A DNA stretch of 8,273 nucleotides, taken from the NCBI GenBank assembly GCA_002254595.1, contig NJEH01000034.1, forward strand, positions 1 through 8,273. The letters run 5' to 3'. The DNA is from Thermofilum sp. ex4484_15 (GTDB taxonomy: Archaea; Thermoproteota; Thermoprotei; Thermofilales; EX4484-15). Below are positions 5,486 through 8,273 of this stretch, in pieces. Under the pieces are notes generated by a model that saw only the letters and a program-made list of their open reading frames with translations, did not search any database and had not been told where the DNA came from. Numbering within the stretch: the first letter of the stretch is position 1; each line of letters opens with the position of its first letter. A program made the translations under genes and the position numbers.

Positions 5486-6731
5486 CTACGAAATCTGTTA
5501 ACTTCCTCCCCTTAAGTAGTAACCCTATTAGCTTCGACCCCCTAGCTAACCATTCGGGAGGGGTAGATAGCTTACCCCTTAAATACATTAAGGCCTCCTC
5601 TACGTCGCTGAGTACCTCTCCTCTACCCCTTAAGGCGTTCCTTACGCTTTCCCTTATCTGCCACGCGCCTACGGGCGCGTAATAATCCGGCGTGACCTCC
5701 CTAAAAGCTATTACTGTAGCTTGCTTTCGGAGTTTAGCTAACCATTCCGCTACCGCTACCCTAATAGCGTAATACCCTCCATCCATGGGCCCCCTTACTA
5801 CTCCGTTATGGCCTTCATATATGGATAACGAATACGCTTTACCCTCCTTAACCCATATGCTATTCGGGAGCCATATCTCCACCATTTCGTAACTCCAAGG
5901 ACCGGGGACTAATAGTATAGCGTACCTATTGCCGAGGTACTCCACGTATTTTAACTCCAAATTCGGATATTCCCCGTAATCCCTTAGTTCCCTAACTAAG
6001 TAATCGGAGATGATCTTATCTACCGCGGTTATAGCCCACCTAGTAGGTACTAACCTCCTAGACTTAGACCTACCTATTAAGCCCAACGAAAGTAGCCTAA
6101 CTATGTGGTATAGGGAAATCCCCCCCTCGAAGAGTAGCTTTAAGGCCTCGGCGGCTCTCAAGTCGGTATCGCCCACTACTTTACCGACTAACCTAGGTAC
6201 CTTAGGGTTGGAAATGTTCTCCCAACGCTTTAAATCGGCCTTAGGCCCTATTGGAGCTAAGGTAGTATCGAAGGAAAGGTAAGGCTTAGGTTTAGCCTTT
6301 AAGGAAGCTTCCCCCTCCACCGGCGAAAGGGATAGGGCCGCTTCCTTTAGGGCTTCCAGCAACCTATTTCCTTCGCGTTTCGCCTCCTTAACGTTTACCT
6401 TAAAGCTGGAGTATATCATGGAGGACCTTAAGGATATTATATCCCTTAATCCCTTAACTCCCCACCATCCCTCGGGGTTATCGTAATCCTTAGCTTCCTC
6501 CCCTACCTCGGGAGGTAAGTTAATACCTACCCTTACCTTAGGGTAACCGTACTCCCCTACCAGCAAGGAGGGTGGGGTCGCTCCGTAAAGCTCCTCGGAA
6601 CTTACCTTACTTAACGTCCTTACCTGTACTTTAAACCTCTCCAATATTGGGCATACCGGCTTGCCGCAGAGCCTCCTAGAGCCTTTACATAAAGCGCAGA
6701 GGGTTCGCTTATTTTTATTTAGCATTCCCAT
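5478..6731 (-). CDS. nreA: Archaeal DNA repair protein NreA
   Basis: A 417-residue protein matching the archaeal Nre family (DUF650/DUF651), shown in Haloferax volcanii to function in DNA repair. The N-terminus carries a zinc-type cluster, CALCKGSRRLCGKPVC (C12, C15, C22, C27), followed by PIL, characteristic of the family. Further family-like segments are NLPPEVG and DNPEGWWG (about 70-91), SLRSSMIYSS (about 100-109), VEIWLPNSIWVKEGKAYS (about 283-300), MDGGYYAIRVAVAEWL and PVGAWQIRESVRNAL (about 352-366). The tail GRKLTDFVGG resembles a reduced PCNA-interacting motif with Leu and Phe kept but Gln replaced by Gly. Two ATGs lie two codons apart (6731 and 6725). A TATA box 26 bp upstream of the first supports it as the start of a leaderless mRNA. 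The sugar kinase ends 36 bases upstream; the nuclease gene overlaps downstream. Confidence 0.9.
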   Translation of the reverse strand: MGMLNKNKRTLCALCKGSRRLCGKPVCPILERFKVQVRTLSKVSSEELYGATPPSLLVGEYGYPKVRVGINLPPEVGEEAKDYDNPEGWWGVKGLRDIISLRSSMIYSSFKVNVKEAKREGNRLLEALKEAALSLSPVEGEASLKAKPKPYLSFDTTLAPIGPKADLKRWENISNPKVPRLVGKVVGDTDLRAAEALKLLFEGGISLYHIVRLLSLGLIGRSKSRRLVPTRWAITAVDKIISDYLVRELRDYGEYPNLELKYVEYLGNRYAILLVPGPWSYEMVEIWLPNSIWVKEGKAYSLSIYEGHNGVVRGPMDGGYYAIRVAVAEWLAKLRKQATVIAFREVTPDYYAPVGAWQIRESVRNALRGRGEVLSDVEEALMYLRGKLSTPPEWLARGSKLIGLLLKGRKLTDFVGG

Positions 6732-6752
6732 TTCTTCGGGGAATTAGGCAAG

Positions 6753-6761
6753 GGATATACC
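6753..6761 (-). promoter_or_regulatory. TATA box of leaderless nreA
   Basis: On the minus strand GGTATATCC lies in the 36-base gap after the sugar kinase gene. Its centre is about 26 bp upstream of the nreA ATG at 6731, and no Shine-Dalgarno precedes that ATG. This fits an internal promoter giving a leaderless nreA-nuclease transcript independent of the sugar genes. Confidence 0.45.
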
Positions 6762-6767
6762 TATCGG

Positions 6768-7715
6768 TTAGGGAACTAAATTTATCTCCTCGCCCCTATC
6801 CTTTAAGAACTTAAGTACTTCCCTTAACCTAGGTCCCTCCATAGATCCCTCTCTACTTACTTTTATCGCCGCTGCCGCGTTAGCGAATTTTAACGCTTGG
6901 TTTGGGGGTAGGTGTTTCAGGTAGGCTACCGCTAGGGCTGCGTCGTAGACGTCCCCGGCTCCCGTAGGGTCTACTTCCCTTACCTTGAAGGCGGGTTGGC
7001 TGTAGCGTTTACCCGACCATAGGGCTATGGATCCTTTAGCTCCTAGCTTAACGGCTACTACTTCGGCTTGGAAGCCTTCAGCTACCTCCCATGGGTCCTT
7101 TAAGCCGGTTAAAGCCGATGCGTCCTCGAAGCTAGGGCAAATTATATCGGCTTCCGAGAACGGTTTAACCAATTCCCTCCACTTAGCTAGGGGGGCTAGT
7201 TCCAACCTAAGGTTAGGGTCGAAGCTGACTTTAAGCCCGTAATCCCTAGCCAACTTCAAGGCCTTAAGGCAACTATCCCTAAGCCTATCGCTTACGGCTA
7301 AACTACTACCGGAAACGTGGAGGAGCTTAGCCCCCTCGAAGAAACGTTCCTCTACCATTTCGGGGGAGAGGAAGCCGCTAGCCGAATACCTTAAGTGGAA
7401 AACGAACCTCCTAGAACCATCCTTAAAGTAAGCTACGAAAGCGATACCCGTCGTAAAACCCTCCAAAACCCTAACGCCGCCCACCTCAACACCATCCGAT
7501 TTAAACCTATCCAATAGGAGCCTACCGAAATCGTCCCCGCCAACACAACCTAGAAAACCCACCGAAACACCCAACCTAGCAACAGCATCAGCGAAAATAG
7601 CCGGAGCGCCGCTAGGGTAAGGGCCAGAGTACTCACCCCTAACTGTATGAGGTACGTCCCTTTTAACTCTCATTATCTCCACTAATAATTCCCCTAACGA
7701 TAGTACGTCTACCAT
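6768..7715 (-). CDS. PfkB (ribokinase)-family sugar kinase
   Basis: A 315-residue cytoplasmic kinase of the ribokinase fold, which phosphorylates a sugar or sugar acid with ATP. N-terminal features are LSLGELLVEI (5-14), PSGAPAIFADAVARLG (34-49) and GCVGGDDFGRLLLDRF (56-71). A lid segment, TGIAFVAYFKDGSRRF, follows at about 89-104. The C-terminal signature is VDPTGAGDVYDA, with the catalytic Asp in GAGD. The PSGAPAIF version of the substrate loop, where other members have GG.P.N, is shared as I recall with a subgroup annotated as tagatose or related sugar kinases. The substrate is not determinable; 2-keto-3-deoxygluconate kinase is another possibility. The ATG is preceded by GGTGAGG six bases from the glycosidase stop, so the two genes form an operon, and the product may act on sugar released by the glycosidase. 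The 5' half has different base use from its neighbours. Confidence 0.88.
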   Translation of the reverse strand: MVDVLSLGELLVEIMRVKRDVPHTVRGEYSGPYPSGAPAIFADAVARLGVSVGFLGCVGGDDFGRLLLDRFKSDGVEVGGVRVLEGFTTGIAFVAYFKDGSRRFVFHLRYSASGFLSPEMVEERFFEGAKLLHVSGSSLAVSDRLRDSCLKALKLARDYGLKVSFDPNLRLELAPLAKWRELVKPFSEADIICPSFEDASALTGLKDPWEVAEGFQAEVVAVKLGAKGSIALWSGKRYSQPAFKVREVDPTGAGDVYDAALAVAYLKHLPPNQALKFANAAAAIKVSREGSMEGPRLREVLKFLKDRGEEINLVP

Positions 7716-7721
7716 GATTCC

Positions 7722-8273
7722 TCACCGATTATTAGCCGTAATTAGGGAGCTATACTTTAAAATTACTTTTAATATTCCTTTTAATTCTATCTCCCTCAAG
7801 AATTCCACTAATAAACCATTTTTTACCTCCTTTAAACGGTAAGGTATAGGTCTACCGTTTAACGTAACCTTACTCGGTCTCCCCCCCTTAGTTAGTAATA
7901 GACCCTTAAGTAATACCGCCCCTAACCTAGGTATTAATTTAAGGAAGGCTTGCTCCTTATATTCCAAGGTTAAGATAGCCCCTGGTATCAGTACGGGACC
8001 TTTAAAGTAATCGCCCTTCAATTTAGGGCCTAAGGTAAGTAGCTTATTTACACCATCCCATCTGGCACCTGCCAAGGAATTAAATAAGGATAGCGCTACT
8101 AGTGAACGTAAGTAATGCCCCCCGCACTCTATATGGTTCCAATAAAGACCCCATTCGAGATACCTTTCATGAAGGGATCTCAATACGCTAATACCTTCAT
8201 CTACTAATCCCTCCCATATCATATGAGAAGCTACTGAGAATTCTACCCCCGTCCAAGGGGTATCCATTTGACA
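7722..8273 (-). CDS. GH116-family glycosidase, C-terminal part (runs off right edge)
   Basis: The frame remains open through the right edge, giving 183 residues. The Met at 8267 is internal because the frame continues upstream as Cys-Gln. The segments DTPWTGVEFSVASHMIWEGL, VDEGISVLRSLHERY and YWNHIECGGHYLRSLVALSL match the last helices of the (alpha/alpha)6 barrel of glycoside hydrolase family 116, the group containing GBA2 and the beta-glucosidase/beta-xylosidase of Sulfolobus solfataricus. A short beta-rich tail follows (GAVLLKGLLLTKGGRPSKVTLNGRPI, about 115-140). The catalytic Glu and Asp would lie upstream, outside the window, so activity cannot be judged. The stop is six bases before the sugar kinase, implying one operon for glycoside hydrolysis and phosphorylation of a product sugar. 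Confidence in the family is good; substrate linkage is unknown. Confidence 0.82.
   Translation of the reverse strand, partial: CQMDTPWTGVEFSVASHMIWEGLVDEGISVLRSLHERYLEWGLYWNHIECGGHYLRSLVALSLFNSLAGARWDGVNKLLTLGPKLKGDYFKGPVLIPGAILTLEYKEQAFLKLIPRLGAVLLKGLLLTKGGRPSKVTLNGRPIPYRLKEVKNGLLVEFLREIELKGILKVILKYSSLITANNR

Noticed and set aside
6010..6282. 90-codon plus-strand open frame
   Set aside because: It lies wholly inside nreA on the opposite strand and mirrors that gene's codon pattern.
7027..7242. 71-codon plus-strand open frame
   Set aside because: It is an antisense shadow of the sugar kinase, with no start signal or motif.
8265..8267. ATG as the start of the glycosidase gene
   Set aside because: The frame continues upstream to the window edge and the remaining 181 residues are only the C-terminal end of a GH116 protein, so this Met is internal.
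1..8273. CRISPR array, tRNA, rRNA, insertion sequence or defence system
   Set aside because: I saw no regularly spaced repeats, no tRNA-like cloverleaf, no transposase and no defence gene in any frame.

Overview
The window looks like chromosomal DNA of a hyperthermophilic archaeon, most likely a member of the Thermoproteota (crenarchaeal group). The evidence is an archaeal NreA DNA-repair protein, a bipartite lipoate ligase (separate LplA and LplB genes, as known in Thermoplasma), an AbrB-PhoU fusion of archaeal type, a GH116-type glycosidase, TATA-box promoters about 24-30 bp upstream of starts (some apparently leaderless), and coding strands rich in AGG, TTA and CTA codons. Genus and species cannot be read from the sequence.

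Every confident gene is on the minus strand, so transcription runs from right to left. At the right edge (8273-6768) lie the C-terminal third or so of a GH116-family glycosidase, cut by the window, and six bases downstream a PfkB-family sugar kinase. Next (6731-4523) comes a pair with overlapping ends: nreA and a metallo-beta-lactamase/beta-CASP nuclease-like protein. This is plausibly a DNA repair or nucleic-acid processing unit.

The stretch 3959-4522 has no intact gene. It holds plus-strand, coding-like but broken frames, one of which (about 4276-4530) runs open into the 3' end of the nuclease gene without a usable start codon. It also holds a perfect 10-bp inverted repeat enclosing a second 6-bp stem. 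Then come lplA and lplB (3958-2910), a two-gene lipoate ligase. They are followed by an AbrB-PhoU regulator (2846-1815) whose TATA box sits in a perfect 12-bp palindrome.

Downstream is a sugar-phosphate isomerase/epimerase-type TIM barrel (1064-1645) that lacks its N-terminal strand and helix. Homology continues upstream of its only start codon to a stop just after a Shine-Dalgarno and an ATG, so the 5' end looks damaged. Finally (854 to the left edge) comes the N-terminal part of a sugar-type ABC transporter substrate-binding protein with its own promoter.

Taken together, the flanks (glycosidase, sugar kinase, sugar-type isomerase, sugar-type binding protein) suggest uptake and breakdown of oligosaccharides or glycosides. 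The middle carries housekeeping functions. No CRISPR array, tRNA, rRNA or intact mobile element was seen. I found no clear undescribed defence or mobile system. The most interesting items are the hairpin-bearing gene remnant, the nreA/nuclease pair with a missing active-site histidine, the double Cys substitution at the LplA active site, and the damaged isomerase 5' end.
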